Assembly: GCF_900155475.1 (NCBI RefSeq)
Contig: NZ_FXAM01000001.1
Span: 3,792,881-3,856,880 of the forward strand
Source: Methylomagnum ishizawai
GTDB taxonomy: Bacteria; Pseudomonadota; Gammaproteobacteria; Methylococcales; Methylococcaceae
Length of the DNA stretch: 64,000 nucleotides
Direction: 5' to 3'
Each line of letters begins with the position of its first letter. Positions within the stretch are counted from its first letter, which is position 1. Under the pieces are notes generated by a model, which was not told the origin of the DNA, made no database searches, and saw only the letters and a list, made by a program, of their open reading frames with translations. Of the stretch, positions 34,542 to 44,862 are shown piece after piece. The position numbers and the translations under genes were made by a program.

Positions 34542-35753
34542 TTAGTTGAAGAGCTTGATCAGGGTATCGCGGTATTGGCGCGGATCGATATCCAAATACC
34601 CCGGCGGACGCACCAGCTTCACTTTATACGGCTGGCCGCGTCCGTCCACCTGTTGCTCCGCCATATCCACCAACCTTTCGACCGGGTTGTGGTCGGGATC
34701 GCGCACCACCAGGATACGGGGACGCAGGCGCTGGCCCGGATTGGTTTCCAGCACCAAGGCCACATCCCCGTTGCTCAGCTCGACGATGCTGCCGGGCGGA
34801 TAGGTGCCGAGGCAGGCCAGGAAGCGCTCGACCAGCTTGGCGTCGAACTTGTTCGACTTCGCCTTCTTATTCAGCAGCATGATGGCGTCGAGGTGGGTGC
34901 GGGCCGGGCGGTAGGGACGCTCGCTGGTGACATCGTCGTAGGTCTCGACGATGCTGACGATCTTGGTGTGGAGATTCAATTGCACATCGTGCAGGCCGCG
35001 GGGATAGCCGGAACCATCGACATGCTCGTGATGGCAATAAGCCACATCGACCGCGCCAGCATAGACATTGCGGGCCGACATCAGGATATCCCGGCCCAGC
35101 TTGGGATGTTGGCGTAGGATCGCCTGCTCTTCGGCGTTGAGCCGGCCGGGTTTGTTCAGGAGGCTGTCGGCGATGGAAATCTTGCCAACATCGTGCAGAA
35201 GGCCGCAGGTGCCGAGTCCTTCCAGCGCTTTCGGCGACAAACCGAGATAGCGGCCCAGGAGGATGGAGAACACGCAGACATTGAAGGCGTGCTGGCTGGA
35301 CTGCTCACCCTTGTTGCGGATCTGGGCCATATAGAGCATGGCGTCGGGGTTGCGGAGGATGCTGGCGACGCACTCCGACACCGCCGATTGTCCCAATTGC
35401 ACATCCACGCTCTGGCCGAAGCGGATATCGTCGATGAAGGATTTGAGGAGGCTGGAGGTCTGTTCACGGGTGGATTCGGCGGCTTGGATTTCCTGGTCGA
35501 AGCTGGCCGATTTGCCGGCCCTGGAAAACGGCTCCCGGATTTCGTCCAGCACCATATGGACCACATGGGTGCGGTGCATGTCGATATAGACATACTCGCA
35601 ATATTGCGTGACCGCCTGGATATCGGCGGGACTGGCCAGCTCGAAACCCTCGAACAAGAACGGGGTTTCGCTCCAAGGTCGGTCCAGTTCGCAAACATAC
35701 ATGCCAAGACGCAAGTCTTTGGCGCGGATTTTGACTCGTTCGGTATTGCTCAT
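34542..35753 (-). CDS. HD-GYP domain protein (putative c-di-GMP phosphodiesterase)
   Basis: The 403-residue protein has an N-terminal DUF3391-type region (residues about 5-120: VKIRAKDLRLGMYVCELDRPW) and a C-terminal HD-GYP domain. The metal-binding signature HDVGKISIA and the defining HHEHVDGSGYPRGL are complete, so c-di-GMP hydrolysis is likely. Start ATG 35753 (MSNTERV) is preferred over an upstream GTG/ATG extension that is low in coding quality. It is a single gene with no sensor domain, and it may control motility or biofilm formation. Confidence 0.88.
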   Translation of the reverse strand: MSNTERVKIRAKDLRLGMYVCELDRPWSETPFLFEGFELASPADIQAVTQYCEYVYIDMHRTHVVHMVLDEIREPFSRAGKSASFDQEIQAAESTREQTSSLLKSFIDDIRFGQSVDVQLGQSAVSECVASILRNPDAMLYMAQIRNKGEQSSQHAFNVCVFSILLGRYLGLSPKALEGLGTCGLLHDVGKISIADSLLNKPGRLNAEEQAILRQHPKLGRDILMSARNVYAGAVDVAYCHHEHVDGSGYPRGLHDVQLNLHTKIVSIVETYDDVTSERPYRPARTHLDAIMLLNKKAKSNKFDAKLVERFLACLGTYPPGSIVELSNGDVALVLETNPGQRLRPRILVVRDPDHNPVERLVDMAEQQVDGRGQPYKVKLVRPPGYLDIDPRQYRDTLIKLFN

Positions 35754-36051
35754 CGTTCCATCCGAAGGGCCGGACGGTACCCGGGCCTGGATTTGTTTGG
35801 CTTTGGCAGGATCGCAACCCTGCGGATTGGGTGGACCATCCTGGGGAGATACCCGGACATATATCATTTACTATACATACTTCGGGATTCCACCGCCCAG
35901 CACTTTCAATGCCAAGCTAGGATGACCTTCCGCCGTATAGTAACCTACCCTGGCCCTGGCAGGAACGTGGATGTCAATGCCTCAAAAAAATACACCCGTT
36001 AAATTTTTAACCAGTATCCCCGGTCCGATCCCGATCCTCCAAGGCGGCATC

Positions 36052-36660
36052 CTACTCCCCACCTTTTTTACGGCTGTTATAGCGATGTTCCAAGAACTTC
36101 AGGTAAGTGGCGTAGGATTCGCTCACCATGATGCGGGTGTTCAATTCGGCATCGCGGAATTTCCGCAGCTCCAACTGATGCCGCACCGAGCGCCGCCATA
36201 GGCATTGAACGCCGAAATAACCCAGCACCCCGCCGAGGTTCATCAAGATGAAGCAGCCCAGCAAGAACGGGGCACCCAATTCCAAAACCTTCTCGATGCT
36301 GAACAGCTCGGAGAATTGATCGAAGCCGAAGGAATCCATCCCCATGGCCAGCGTCCCTACCTTATAGGCCAAATAATACATGGGCAACCAGGTCAGGGGA
36401 TTGGTGATCCAGACCAGGGCCACGGCGATGGGCAGATTGGCATTGAAATAGATGGCCAGCACGGCGGCGATGACCTGCTGCCAGGGCAAAGGCGGGGTAT
36501 ACATCGCCCAAAAACCGATGGCGAAGGCGCGGGCCACGGAATGACGGTTCAAATGCCAGAGGTTGGGCGAATGCAGCTTATCCCCCAGGAACTCCAAGGC
36601 CTTGATTTCTTTTATTTTTTTAGGGTCCGGCAAATAGCGTTTCAAAAGCTTCTTGGGCAT
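36052..36660 (-). CDS. DUF2062 membrane protein
   Basis: The 202-residue protein carries the DUF2062 signature: SVARAFAIGFWAMYTPPLPWQQVIAA near residues 45-70 and VWITNPLTWLPMYYLAYKVG near 90-110. There are three or four hydrophobic segments, including LGAPFLLGCFILMNLGGVLGYF. Start ATG 36660 follows the basic N-terminus MPKKLLKRYLPDP. The family is of unknown function, in the inner membrane. It is divergent from comEC with a short shared promoter region (36661-36724). Confidence 0.82.
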   Translation of the reverse strand: MPKKLLKRYLPDPKKIKEIKALEFLGDKLHSPNLWHLNRHSVARAFAIGFWAMYTPPLPWQQVIAAVLAIYFNANLPIAVALVWITNPLTWLPMYYLAYKVGTLAMGMDSFGFDQFSELFSIEKVLELGAPFLLGCFILMNLGGVLGYFGVQCLWRRSVRHQLELRKFRDAELNTRIMVSESYATYLKFLEHRYNSRKKGGE

Positions 36661-36724
36661 CGGGGGCCGCCTGTGTGTAGGTTGTGTGAAAAGTCGCAAG
36701 GCGGGCCATTTTACGGATTAGAAA

Positions 36725-39046
36725 TTGAAAGTTGAACGATCTTTTACCTTGCCCGCGCCCGCCACGGTCCGGCTCGCCACCGGATTCGCGCTGGGCGTGG
36801 CGGCGGTGCAATGCCTGCCGGAACTACCCGCCGCCTGGACGTTATGGCTTCCCGCCGCATTGTTGGCGCTGGGCTGGCGGCGGGGCCGGCCCTTTTGGGG
36901 GGCGCTGGCCCTGGGCTTGATCTGGGCTTATGGCCATGGCGCGGCCCGCCTCGCCGAACACCTCCCTCCGGCCACGGAGCGCCAGACCGCCATCATCGAA
37001 GGCGTGATCCTGGATATCCCCAGCCCGCAGGAACGTGGTGTGCGCTTCGATTTCGCCGTGGACCGCCTCCTCGAACCCGGTGCCACCGACGGCTGGCCCC
37101 GCCGCCTGCGGCTGAGCTGGTACGACGCCCCCGCCGCCGCACCCCAGGCCGGGGAACGCTGGCGCTTCCGGGTCAAACTGCGCCCGCCGCGTGGACTCGC
37201 CAATCCCGGCGGCTTCGATTACGAGCTATGGCTGTTCGAGCAAGGCATCCGCGCCATCGGCTATGTCCGCAAATCCGCCGACAACCGGCGGCTGGACGAT
37301 GGCGGCGGGCGCTGGCTGTCGCCACGGGCCTGGCGCGGGGCGATCCACGAACGGATCGCGGCCAGCCTCGCCGGGAGTCCGGTGCTGGGTCTGGTAGAAG
37401 CCCTGGCCCTGGGCGTGGACGACGCCATTACCCAGCCGCAATGGCGGGTCTTGCGCCGCACCGGCACCTTGCACCTTATCGCCGTGTCCGGTTCCCATAT
37501 CGGCGGGATCGCGGGCCTGGTCTTCTTCGTCACACAAAGGCTGTGCGCCCGGCCCGGCCTCGTCCGCTGGCCGCCGCCTAGCGTCGCCGCCGTGGCCGGC
37601 ATGGCGAGCGCCCTGCTCTATTCCGCCCTGGCCGGATTCTCCATCCCCACCCAACGCGCCTTGATCATGGTCGCCATCGCCATGGGCGCGGTGTTGGCCC
37701 GCCGCCATCCGAACCCGGTCCATATCCTGGCCCTGGCCTTGCTGGCGGTGCTGCTCCACGACCCGATGGCGGTGCTGGCGGCGGGATTCTGGCTGTCTTT
37801 CGGAGCGGTGGCGCTGATCGCCTACGGGGTTTCCGGGCGGATCGCGGCACCGCGCCGGTTTTGGGCGACAATGCTCACAATCAACCTTTATACCGCACTG
37901 GGGTTGGCTCCGTTATTGTTGCTGTTCTTCGGGCAAATCTCGCTGGTGTCGCCGCTCGCCAACCTGCTGGCGGTGCCGGTCCTGGGCGCCTTGTTGGTGC
38001 CGCTGTGCCTCGTGGGCGCGGGGCTGGCACTGGTGTTCCCCCTGGCGGGAACGGCCGCGCTCAAGCTGGCCGCGACGGTGCTGACCCTGTTCTGGCCGGT
38101 GCTGGATGGGCTGTCTGAAGTCCCATGGGCGCAATGGAGCCGGGCCGAACCGCCGCCCTGGACCTTGTTCCCGGCCCTGTTGGGCGCGGTCTGGCTGTTG
38201 GTGCCGCGCGGCCTCCCGGCCCGCTGGCTGGGCCTCGTGCTATGGCTGCCCGCCTTGACCGCCCGCATCGAACGCCCCGCGCCGGGGGAATTCCTGCTGA
38301 CCCTGCTGGACGTAGGCCAGGGCTTGGCGGCGGTGGTGGAAACCCGCCATAAAACCCTGGTCTTCGACACCGGACCCCGCCTCGGCCCGGAATTCGATAT
38401 GGGCGCGGCGGTAGTCGAACCCTATCTGCGCTGGCGCGGCATCGATACCGTGGACACCCTGGTCGTGAGCCATGGCGACAACGACCATATCGGCGGGGCG
38501 CATTCCGTGCTGGCCTTGCTCAAGGTCCGCGCCGCTTACAGCAGCGTGCCGGAACGCCTGCCTGAATTCCCGGCGATCCCGTGCCGGGCGGGCCAGTCCT
38601 GGTCCTGGGACGGCGTGGAATTCGCGATGCTCGGCCCCCTGGCCCGCAGTCCCAAGGACAACGACAATTCCTGCGTGCTACGGGTCGGCGGCGCCCATGG
38701 CAGCGTCCTTTTGACCGGGGATATCGAACGCGCCGCCGAAACCCTCCTGGTCGAACGCCACGGCGCGGCGCTGGGCAGCGACATCCTGGTCGCCCCGCAC
38801 CATGGCAGCAAAACCTCGTCCAGCCCCGGTTTCCTGGCGGCGGTGCGGCCCCGGTGGGTGCTGATCCCGGCGGGCTATCTCAACCCTTTCGGCCATCCCC
38901 ATCCCACGGTGCTGGCCCGCTACTCAGGACTCGGGGCGGAAATATCGAACACCGCCGCCACCGGGGCCCTCCTGTTCTGGACCGGCGGCGAACCCCGGCT
39001 CGCAAGCCAGCGTCGGACGCATCGGCATTATTGGCACGAACCCTAG
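36725..39046 (+). CDS. comEC: ComEC/Rec2-type DNA uptake protein
   Basis: The 773-residue membrane protein has the standard ComEC order: DUF4131 (about 40-180), the Competence domain with many membrane helices (about 220-500; landmark TGTLHLIAVSGSHIGGIAGL) and a C-terminal metallo-beta-lactamase-like domain with SHGDNDHIGGAHS at about residue 581 and APHHGSKTSSS near 690. It forms the inner-membrane channel for transforming DNA. The best frame start is TTG 36725, but no ribosome site supports it and an internal start is possible. No other competence gene is in the window. Confidence 0.9.
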   Translation: MKVERSFTLPAPATVRLATGFALGVAAVQCLPELPAAWTLWLPAALLALGWRRGRPFWGALALGLIWAYGHGAARLAEHLPPATERQTAIIEGVILDIPSPQERGVRFDFAVDRLLEPGATDGWPRRLRLSWYDAPAAAPQAGERWRFRVKLRPPRGLANPGGFDYELWLFEQGIRAIGYVRKSADNRRLDDGGGRWLSPRAWRGAIHERIAASLAGSPVLGLVEALALGVDDAITQPQWRVLRRTGTLHLIAVSGSHIGGIAGLVFFVTQRLCARPGLVRWPPPSVAAVAGMASALLYSALAGFSIPTQRALIMVAIAMGAVLARRHPNPVHILALALLAVLLHDPMAVLAAGFWLSFGAVALIAYGVSGRIAAPRRFWATMLTINLYTALGLAPLLLLFFGQISLVSPLANLLAVPVLGALLVPLCLVGAGLALVFPLAGTAALKLAATVLTLFWPVLDGLSEVPWAQWSRAEPPPWTLFPALLGAVWLLVPRGLPARWLGLVLWLPALTARIERPAPGEFLLTLLDVGQGLAAVVETRHKTLVFDTGPRLGPEFDMGAAVVEPYLRWRGIDTVDTLVVSHGDNDHIGGAHSVLALLKVRAAYSSVPERLPEFPAIPCRAGQSWSWDGVEFAMLGPLARSPKDNDNSCVLRVGGAHGSVLLTGDIERAAETLLVERHGAALGSDILVAPHHGSKTSSSPGFLAAVRPRWVLIPAGYLNPFGHPHPTVLARYSGLGAEISNTAATGALLFWTGGEPRLASQRRTHRHYWHEP

Positions 39047-39222
39047 CTAGAATGTACCGGGCTGTTAGGGTACGCTGACCGCCTACACCGATGCGCGAAT
39101 AACGCGGGACCAGCGGCAACGATGGCCGGGCGCGGCAACCCGGCCTGGAACCGCATGGAAAACCCCGCCGGGATTCCGATCCAACACCACCACGCAACAG
39201 CAACTTCTCTCGATAGGCAGCC

Positions 39223-40065
39223 ATGAACTCATTGTCGTTATTGCTGCAAGGCGGAATGCAGCTTTCCCTGATTTCCGTGACGTTCGCCGCCAAGATCGTA
39301 CAGGTGCTTTGGGTGAAACCCGCCGAATTCGTCGATACCCTGGCCGATTGCCTCCCCAATCCACCCCACGCCGCCGACGCCGCCCTGACCCTCGCGGTCG
39401 CCAAGGCCGCGGCCGCGGTCGATGATTGGGAGGTCCGCAAAGCCGCGCAACGCGCCATCCAAATCGTGGTGCAAAAGCGTCCCGCCCTGGCCGACGGCGT
39501 GCTGGACACGGCGAAAACCGCCGTCATGGACAAGCATGGGGAAGTGCGCGAAGCGGCGCGGATCGCGCTGGAAACCATCATCAAGCAGCGCCCCGACCTG
39601 GCCGACAGCGGCATGGCCAAGGCCGTCGCCAGGGTCGCCGCCACCCACGGGCAATGGGACACCCGCAAAGCCGCTCAGCAAACCCTGGGGCTGATCCTCG
39701 ACAAGAATCCCGAACTGGCCGAGACCGTGCTGGCCGTCACCAAGACCGCCGCCCAGGAAGGCCAGGACGAAATCCGCGAGGCGGCGCAACAGACCTTGGA
39801 ATTGATCGTCAAGAAACGCCCGGAACTGGCCGACGACAGCCTCGCCCTGGTCGCGGCCCAAGCCGCCGGACAGGAGGACGAGTGGTACATCCGCAAAGCC
39901 GCCTTGCAGACCCTGGCGACGATCCTGGACAAGCGGCCCGATCTGGCCGGGGTGGTCCTGGGGACGGCGCGGAAGCTGGAAAAGGAAGGTTCGGGCCATG
40001 CGCGGGCGGTGCAGCAAATGTTGGAACTCATCTTCGCCAAACGGCCCGACCTGCAGGCCTCGTAG
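39223..40065 (+). CDS. HEAT/ARM-like repeat protein
   Basis: This 280-residue protein starts with a hydrophobic segment (MNSLSLLLQGGMQLSL, ISVTFAAKIV) and continues with five or six helical repeats of about 36 residues. Each repeat has the pattern (E/D)-x-R-(K/E)-A-A-x-x-x-L-x-x-I-x-x-K-R-P-x-L-A-(D/E). Examples begin at DWEVRKAAQR, GEVREAARIA, QWDTRKAAQQ, DEIREAAQQT and EWYIRKAALQ. The repeats are strikingly regular. Such solenoids serve as protein-binding scaffolds; I know no close family. It stands alone between comEC and cysN. No secretion signal is obvious apart from the N-terminal hydrophobic stretch. Confidence 0.7.
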   Translation: MNSLSLLLQGGMQLSLISVTFAAKIVQVLWVKPAEFVDTLADCLPNPPHAADAALTLAVAKAAAAVDDWEVRKAAQRAIQIVVQKRPALADGVLDTAKTAVMDKHGEVREAARIALETIIKQRPDLADSGMAKAVARVAATHGQWDTRKAAQQTLGLILDKNPELAETVLAVTKTAAQEGQDEIREAAQQTLELIVKKRPELADDSLALVAAQAAGQEDEWYIRKAALQTLATILDKRPDLAGVVLGTARKLEKEGSGHARAVQQMLELIFAKRPDLQAS

Positions 40066-40106
40066 CCCGGAGGAATCCGGGAAGACATATCCCGCCCACC
40101 GCCCAT

Positions 40107-40135
40107 AAAAAAACGCCGGTCGAACCGGCGTTTTC
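40107..40135. terminator. Bidirectional terminator between HEAT-like gene and cysN
   Basis: AAAACGCCGGT pairs with ACCGGCGTTTT around TCGA, with an A-tract to the left and T-tract to the right; it can end transcripts from both convergent genes. Confidence 0.85.
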
Positions 40136-40158
40136 CATATCGGGGAAGGCGGGTGGCG

Positions 40159-41805
40159 CTAATCCAACAACACCCCGCCCGCCTTGAGCAGGGCCAGCAC
40201 GGCCTCGGCATCGTCGGTCGCGGCCACGATCTGTTCCGGCGTGGCGGCTGCGGGCGCGGCTTCCACCGCGCAAATACAAACCACACCGGCCCGGTTGACC
40301 TGCCCGGCGATGAACGCCGCCTGCCCGGCCAAGCCTTCGTCGTCCAATACCACCGCCGCATGGCCGGTATCGAACAACTTGCGCTCAATGGCATAGGCGG
40401 TTTCGACCCGCCGCGGGCCGGTCAGCCACAAGGTCGCGGCCTTCTGGCCGAAACGGGCGGCGCGTTCCTCCGCCGTGACGCGGCGGGCCGTATCGGACTC
40501 GTCGGCCCGGCCCACGATCATGCCCGCGCCGATGGTGACATTACTCAACCGGTCGATGACGATGAAGGCGCCGGTGCCCTTCGCCAGCGCATAGGGATCG
40601 AAAGCGACGGGAGCGCTCAGAGCCACTTCGCACAAGGCGATTTCATTCAGGTTGAGTTGGTCCGCCGGGTGCTGTTCCAAGGTGTTGACATCGATCCGGT
40701 GCAGGATTTGCGGGATCGAACCCGTCACGGTGCGGGTGGTCTGCTTCAAGGTGTATTGCTTGCCCGGCACCATCGGCGCTTCGGTCATCCACACGATATG
40801 GGCCTTGAAGCGGGTATCCAGGGCTGGTAGGTCGTCGGGCCGGACCAGCATATCGCCCCGGCTCACGTCGATCTCGTCGGCCAAGGTGAGGGTCACGGCC
40901 TGGGGCGGGAACGCCTGTTCCAACTCGCCGTCGTAGGTGACGATGGACGTGATGCGGCTGGTCTTGCGCGAAGGCAGGGCCATGACCTCGTCGCCCTTCT
41001 TGAACACGCCCGCCGCCACCGTGCCGCTATAGCCACGGAAATCCAGATGGGGACGGTTGACGTATTGCACGGGGAAACGCGCGTTCCGGTAGTTCTGGTC
41101 CTTGGCGATCTCGATGGAATCCAGCAGGTCCATCAAGCCCTCGCCCTGGTACCACGGCATCTTCTCGCTGCGATGCACCACGTTGTCGCCCTTGAGCGCG
41201 GACAGCGGGATGCAGCGCACATCGTGGATATTCAAACTCTCGACGAAGGCCAGATAATCGGCCCGGATTCGTTCGAACACCGCCTCGGAATAATCCACCA
41301 AGTCCATCTTGTTGATGGCGACCACCACATGCTTGATGCCCAGCAAGGACACGATGAAGCTATGGCGCTTGGTCTGGGTCTGCACGCCGTTGCGGGCGTC
41401 CACCAGGATGATGGCGAGGTCGCAGGTCGAAGCCCCGGTCGCCATGTTGCGGGTGTACTGCTCGTGGCCGGGGGTGTCGGCGATGATGAACTTGCGCTTG
41501 GCGGTGGAGAAATAGCGGTAGGCCACGTCGATGGTGATGCCCTGCTCGCGCTCGGCCTGGAGCCCGTCCATCAGGAGGGCAGGGTCGAAATCGTCGCCGG
41601 TGGTGCCGTACTTGGCGCTGTCCTTCTGGATGGCGGCGATCTGGTCCACGTAGATCATCTTGGAATCGTACAACAGCCGCCCGATCAGGGTGCTTTTGCC
41701 GTCGTCCACATTGCCGCAGGTCAAAAAGCGCAGCAGTTCCTTGCGCTCGTGCTGGGCCAGGTACTCGAAAATATCGGTGGCGATCAAATCGGATTGGTGC
41801 GACAT
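40159..41805 (-). CDS. cysN: Sulfate adenylyltransferase subunit 1 with degenerate APS-kinase tail
   Basis: This 548-residue protein is the GTPase subunit of ATP sulfurylase, which with CysD activates sulfate. GTP motifs are present: [10 protein letters not shown] (about residue 31), [12 protein letters not shown] and NKMDLVD. After the usual C-terminal beta-barrels (to about residue 440) there is an extension of about 100 residues resembling APS kinase ([37 protein letters not shown]). The kinase P-loop (GLxGSGKST) is replaced by GPRRVETA, and the rest is short. So the CysNC fusion is still visible but the kinase is probably dead. The start overlaps the cysD stop (TGATG). Confidence 0.93.
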   Translation of the reverse strand: MSHQSDLIATDIFEYLAQHERKELLRFLTCGNVDDGKSTLIGRLLYDSKMIYVDQIAAIQKDSAKYGTTGDDFDPALLMDGLQAEREQGITIDVAYRYFSTAKRKFIIADTPGHEQYTRNMATGASTCDLAIILVDARNGVQTQTKRHSFIVSLLGIKHVVVAINKMDLVDYSEAVFERIRADYLAFVESLNIHDVRCIPLSALKGDNVVHRSEKMPWYQGEGLMDLLDSIEIAKDQNYRNARFPVQYVNRPHLDFRGYSGTVAAGVFKKGDEVMALPSRKTSRITSIVTYDGELEQAFPPQAVTLTLADEIDVSRGDMLVRPDDLPALDTRFKAHIVWMTEAPMVPGKQYTLKQTTRTVTGSIPQILHRIDVNTLEQHPADQLNLNEIALCEVALSAPVAFDPYALAKGTGAFIVIDRLSNVTIGAGMIVGRADESDTARRVTAEERAARFGQKAATLWLTGPRRVETAYAIERKLFDTGHAAVVLDDEGLAGQAAFIAGQVNRAGVVCICAVEAAPAAATPEQIVAATDDAEAVLALLKAGGVLLD

Positions 41806-42713
41806 CAGAAATAGCCCTCTTTCTTCTTCTTCTCCATGGAAGCGGACTGGTCGTGGTCGATGACCCGGCCCTGGCGCTCGGACGTGGTGGTGAGCAGCAT
41901 TTCCTGGATGATGTCTGGGAGGGTCGCCGCCGTGGATTCCACCGCGCCGGTCAAGGGGTAACAGCCCAAAGTGCGGAACCGCACCCTCTTCATTTCCGGC
42001 TCTTCGCCGGGCTCCAAGGGCATACGCTCGTCGTCCACCATGATGAGGACGCCGTTGCGCTCCACTACCGGGCGCTCCGCCGCGTAGTACAAGGGCACGA
42101 TGGGGATGTTTTCCAGATAGATGTATTGCCAGATATCCAGTTCGGTCCAGTTGGAGAGCGGGAACACCCGGATGCTCTCGCCCTTGTTGACCTTGCCGTT
42201 GAAGATATTCCACAGTTCCGGGCGCTGGTTCTTGGGGTCCCAGCGGTGGTTCTGGTCGCGGAACGAATAGACCCGCTCCTTGGCGCGGGATTTTTCCTCG
42301 TCGCGGCGGGCACCGCCGAAGGCCGCGTCGAACTGGTATTGGTTCAAGGCTTGTTTCAAGCCTTCGGTTTTCATGATATCGGTGTGCTTCTCGCTGCCGT
42401 GGGTGAAGGGACCGATGCCCTGGGCGATGCCGTCGGGGTTGATATGGACGATCAAATCCAGGCCCAGATCATGCGCCATGCGGTCGCGGAAGGTGATCAT
42501 GTCCTTGAATTTCCAGGTGGTATCGACGTGCAGCAAGGGGAACGGCGGCTTGCCTGGATAGAAAGCCTTCATGGCCAAATGCAGCATGACCGCCGAATCC
42601 TTGCCGATGGAATACAGCATGACGGGTCGGTCGAATTCGGCCGCGACTTCGCGGATGATGTGGATGCTCTCGGCTTCCAACTGCTTCAGATGGGTGAGGG
42701 TGTATTCGTTCAT
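41805..42713 (-). CDS. cysD: Sulfate adenylyltransferase subunit 2
   Basis: The 302-residue protein is the adenylyl-transferring subunit of ATP sulfurylase, a PP-loop ATPase. The PP-loop is [21 protein letters not shown], cut here to SIGKDSAV near residue 35. Conserved further blocks are [18 protein letters not shown] and [15 protein letters not shown]. It is the first gene of cysDN, with one base of overlap to cysN. The start ATG 42713 is clear by comparison with the family N-terminus ([19 protein letters not shown]). Confidence 0.96.
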   Translation of the reverse strand: MNEYTLTHLKQLEAESIHIIREVAAEFDRPVMLYSIGKDSAVMLHLAMKAFYPGKPPFPLLHVDTTWKFKDMITFRDRMAHDLGLDLIVHINPDGIAQGIGPFTHGSEKHTDIMKTEGLKQALNQYQFDAAFGGARRDEEKSRAKERVYSFRDQNHRWDPKNQRPELWNIFNGKVNKGESIRVFPLSNWTELDIWQYIYLENIPIVPLYYAAERPVVERNGVLIMVDDERMPLEPGEEPEMKRVRFRTLGCYPLTGAVESTAATLPDIIQEMLLTTTSERQGRVIDHDQSASMEKKKKEGYF

Positions 42714-43084
42714 CGAGAATTGGGAGGTATGCGGATGCGGTGACTATATTGGAGGCGGGAACGGGGTCCAATGGTAACACAAAGCGCGTGCCTTGCAGTT
42801 TGAGGCCCGCCCCCGCCAAGCCGGATTCCAGTATGGCTTGGACCGGCCCAATCCAGGCCCGGCCTAACGCAACCGATGGCTATAGACACCCACCCCTCCG
42901 CTATCGTGGACAACCCTGCCCCGCCCGGCAGGCTTGCGCCCACTTCCCCCGCGCCACGAAACTTCCGCGACTCCCCGGAAGTCCCAGCACTCAAGGCACC
43001 CGCGGCCCTGTCCGTGCGGACCGCCCAAGGACATTCCGGGCGATACGCCCGCCCCCGCGCCAGGAGGCCACCCCTATGAATCCC
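42714..43084. other. Intergenic region upstream of cysD, no gene seen
   Basis: These 371 bases lie between cysD and a transposase remnant. Frames here are antisense or shadow frames. No regulatory box can be named with confidence. Confidence 0.35.
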
Positions 43085-43413
43085 CTGCTGAAATTGATCG
43101 CGCATGGTCTGGTCCATGCTCAACAGTATGGTTTGGCCGTTCCGCGCGGCCTTGGCCAGTTCGGCCCGCGCAAACGGCTCCATCACCACCGCCGTCTCCA
43201 GTAACGGATTCTTCAACAAGCGCCTCAGCCATTGCTCGCGCATGTCCTGCCGGTCCGTTCCACCGTGTTCGGCGTCCGCCCCTCGATCATCGCTCCCACC
43301 ACCAGCGCCAGTTTCCGGACCACCGTTTTGCGTAATCCAGGAAGAACCTGTTCCAGTCCACGCCGCACTTCCTCGGCCAGTTTCTTTACCGTTCCCATCG
43401 CTTCATTGGTCAA
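43085..43413 (-). pseudogene. Truncated, frameshifted DDE transposase remnant
   Basis: Read on the minus strand, one frame gives LRKTVVRKLALVVGAMIEGRTPNTVE and a second gives MREQWLRRLLKNPLLETAVV, cut here at its landmarks, ending ILLSMDQT. Together they form the N-terminal about 110 residues of an IS4-like transposase with a frame change near 43255. The catalytic part is missing. No ends can be identified. Confidence 0.65.
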
Positions 43414-43444
43414 AATTTGTTCCGGCCCTCAAGACTACCCGAAA

Positions 43445-43817
43445 ACTGATAGGTGATGAGGGAACGGCAGTAACTCGTCGATACGGCTGTTGGGCCAGGC
43501 GGGAAGTTTTGCGAGGGTGTCCCGCAGCCAGGCGGCGGGGTCGAGCCCGTTGAGTTTGGCGGTGCCGAGCAGGGTCTGGATGGCGGCGGCGCGTTGGCCG
43601 GCCCGTTCGGAACCGGAGAACAACCAATTCTTTTTCCCGACGGCGATGGGGCGGATGGCGTTCTCCACTGGATTGTTATCCACGGGCAAATCGCCGGTCT
43701 CGGCATAGCGGACGAGGGCGGGCCAGCGTTTCAGGGTGTAGTCCAGCGCCTTGGCGGCCCCGGTGCCCGGGGCAGTGCGGGCGCGGGTCTCGGCCAGCCA
43801 GGCGCGCAGGGACTCCA
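43445..43817 (-). pseudogene. IS66-family transposase, C-terminal part
   Basis: The frame from LESLRAWLAETRART to HHLSVFG is the C-terminal region of an IS66 TnpC transposase, with the typical VDNNPVENAIRPIAVGKKNW, cut here to NNPVENAIRP, and the IS66 C-terminal helix. It is separated from the preceding half by the IS982-type element, whose removal restores LPELESLRAWL exactly. Confidence 0.85.
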
Positions 43818-44862
43818 ACGCTTGGTGTGAATTGATTTGGCCGAATCCAACGCCCGGACGGAGAGTACGGGGGCGCGGAAGACTCTGAATCCCATCTGGA
43901 TTCGGAGCACGGCGATGATCGATTTCGAGACCTTCCTGACCGCCCTGTACGTCTTCGTCGAAGACTTCTGCAAAAGCCGGTGGGCACCGGAAAGATCGCG
44001 GGGCGCACCGGCGGGGTTGACGCGGAGCGAGGTGGTGACCCTGGCCATCGCGGGTCAGTGGGAATGCTTTGGGAGCGAACGCGGCTTCTACCGCTACGCG
44101 CAGCGGCACCTGCGAGGGGCTTTTCCCCGGCTGCCCGACCGCAGCCAGTTCAACCGGCTGATCCGCCTGGCCCAGGACGACATCGCCGCCAGTTTCCGCT
44201 GCCTGGCGGAGGTTTTGCGCGAACCCGCCGACCTGTTCGAGGCCCTGGACGGCACGGCGGCACCGACCCGCGACGCCAAGCGCCGGGGGTTGGGATGGCT
44301 TCCCGGCCTGGCGGACATCGGCTGGAGCAACCGCCTGGGGTGGTTCGAGGGCTTCCACTTGCTGCTGGCGGTCGGCCCGGCCGGCGTCGTCACCGGTTTC
44401 GGATTCGCCCCGGCCAGCGCCAAGGACCAGCCCATGGCGGAAACCTTCTTCGCGGCGCGCCACCGGGCCGACGCCCGCCTGCCGACGGTGGGCCTGTCCG
44501 CCGACGTCCCCTACGTGACCGACAAGGGGTTCGAGGGCGAGGATTGGCACGCGCACTGGCGCGAGGACTATGGGGCGGAGGTAATCACCCCGCCCAAGCG
44601 GAACAGCCGCAAACCCTGGTCCCGCGCTTGGCGCCGTTGGTTGGCCGGTATTCGCCAGGTGGTCGAGACCGTGAATGGCAGTTTGCATCACATGTTCCGC
44701 CTGGACCGGGAACAGCCCCACGAGCTCGGCGGGTTCGCCGCCCGGATCACCGCCAAGATGGCGCTCCATAATTTCTGCATCTGGCTGAACCGGAAACTTG
44801 GAAGGCCTTCTTTGGCGTTCGTCGAATTGATCAGTTGGTGAAATTGAAATCACACCAAGCGT
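43818..44862 (+). mobile_element. IS982-like insertion sequence inside an IS66 gene
   Basis: The 13-bp ends ACGCTTGGTGTGA and TCACACCAAGCGT are perfect inverted repeats, and TCCA is duplicated at 43814-43817 and 44863-44866. Removal of the element and one TCCA restores the IS66 reading frame. A partial second copy lies at 48395-48532. Confidence 0.9.
43915..44841 (+). CDS. IS982-like transposase
   Basis: This 308-residue protein is a DDE transposase. The N-terminus MIDFETFLTALYVFVEDFCKS matches IS982-type proteins. Catalytic landmarks are ALDGTAAPTRD, the second Asp region ADVPYVTDKGFEGED and the Glu region QVVETVNGSLHHMF. Start ATG 43915 is preferred over an upstream in-frame ATG (43837) because only this start has the conserved family N-terminus. 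It appears intact, so the element could still be active. Confidence 0.85.
   Translation: MIDFETFLTALYVFVEDFCKSRWAPERSRGAPAGLTRSEVVTLAIAGQWECFGSERGFYRYAQRHLRGAFPRLPDRSQFNRLIRLAQDDIAASFRCLAEVLREPADLFEALDGTAAPTRDAKRRGLGWLPGLADIGWSNRLGWFEGFHLLLAVGPAGVVTGFGFAPASAKDQPMAETFFAARHRADARLPTVGLSADVPYVTDKGFEGEDWHAHWREDYGAEVITPPKRNSRKPWSRAWRRWLAGIRQVVETVNGSLHHMFRLDREQPHELGGFAARITAKMALHNFCIWLNRKLGRPSLAFVELISW

Noticed and set aside
40159-42213. A 684-codon cysN
   Set aside because: The added N-terminal part is a shadow of cysD; the true start at 41805 overlaps the cysD stop and matches the family start.
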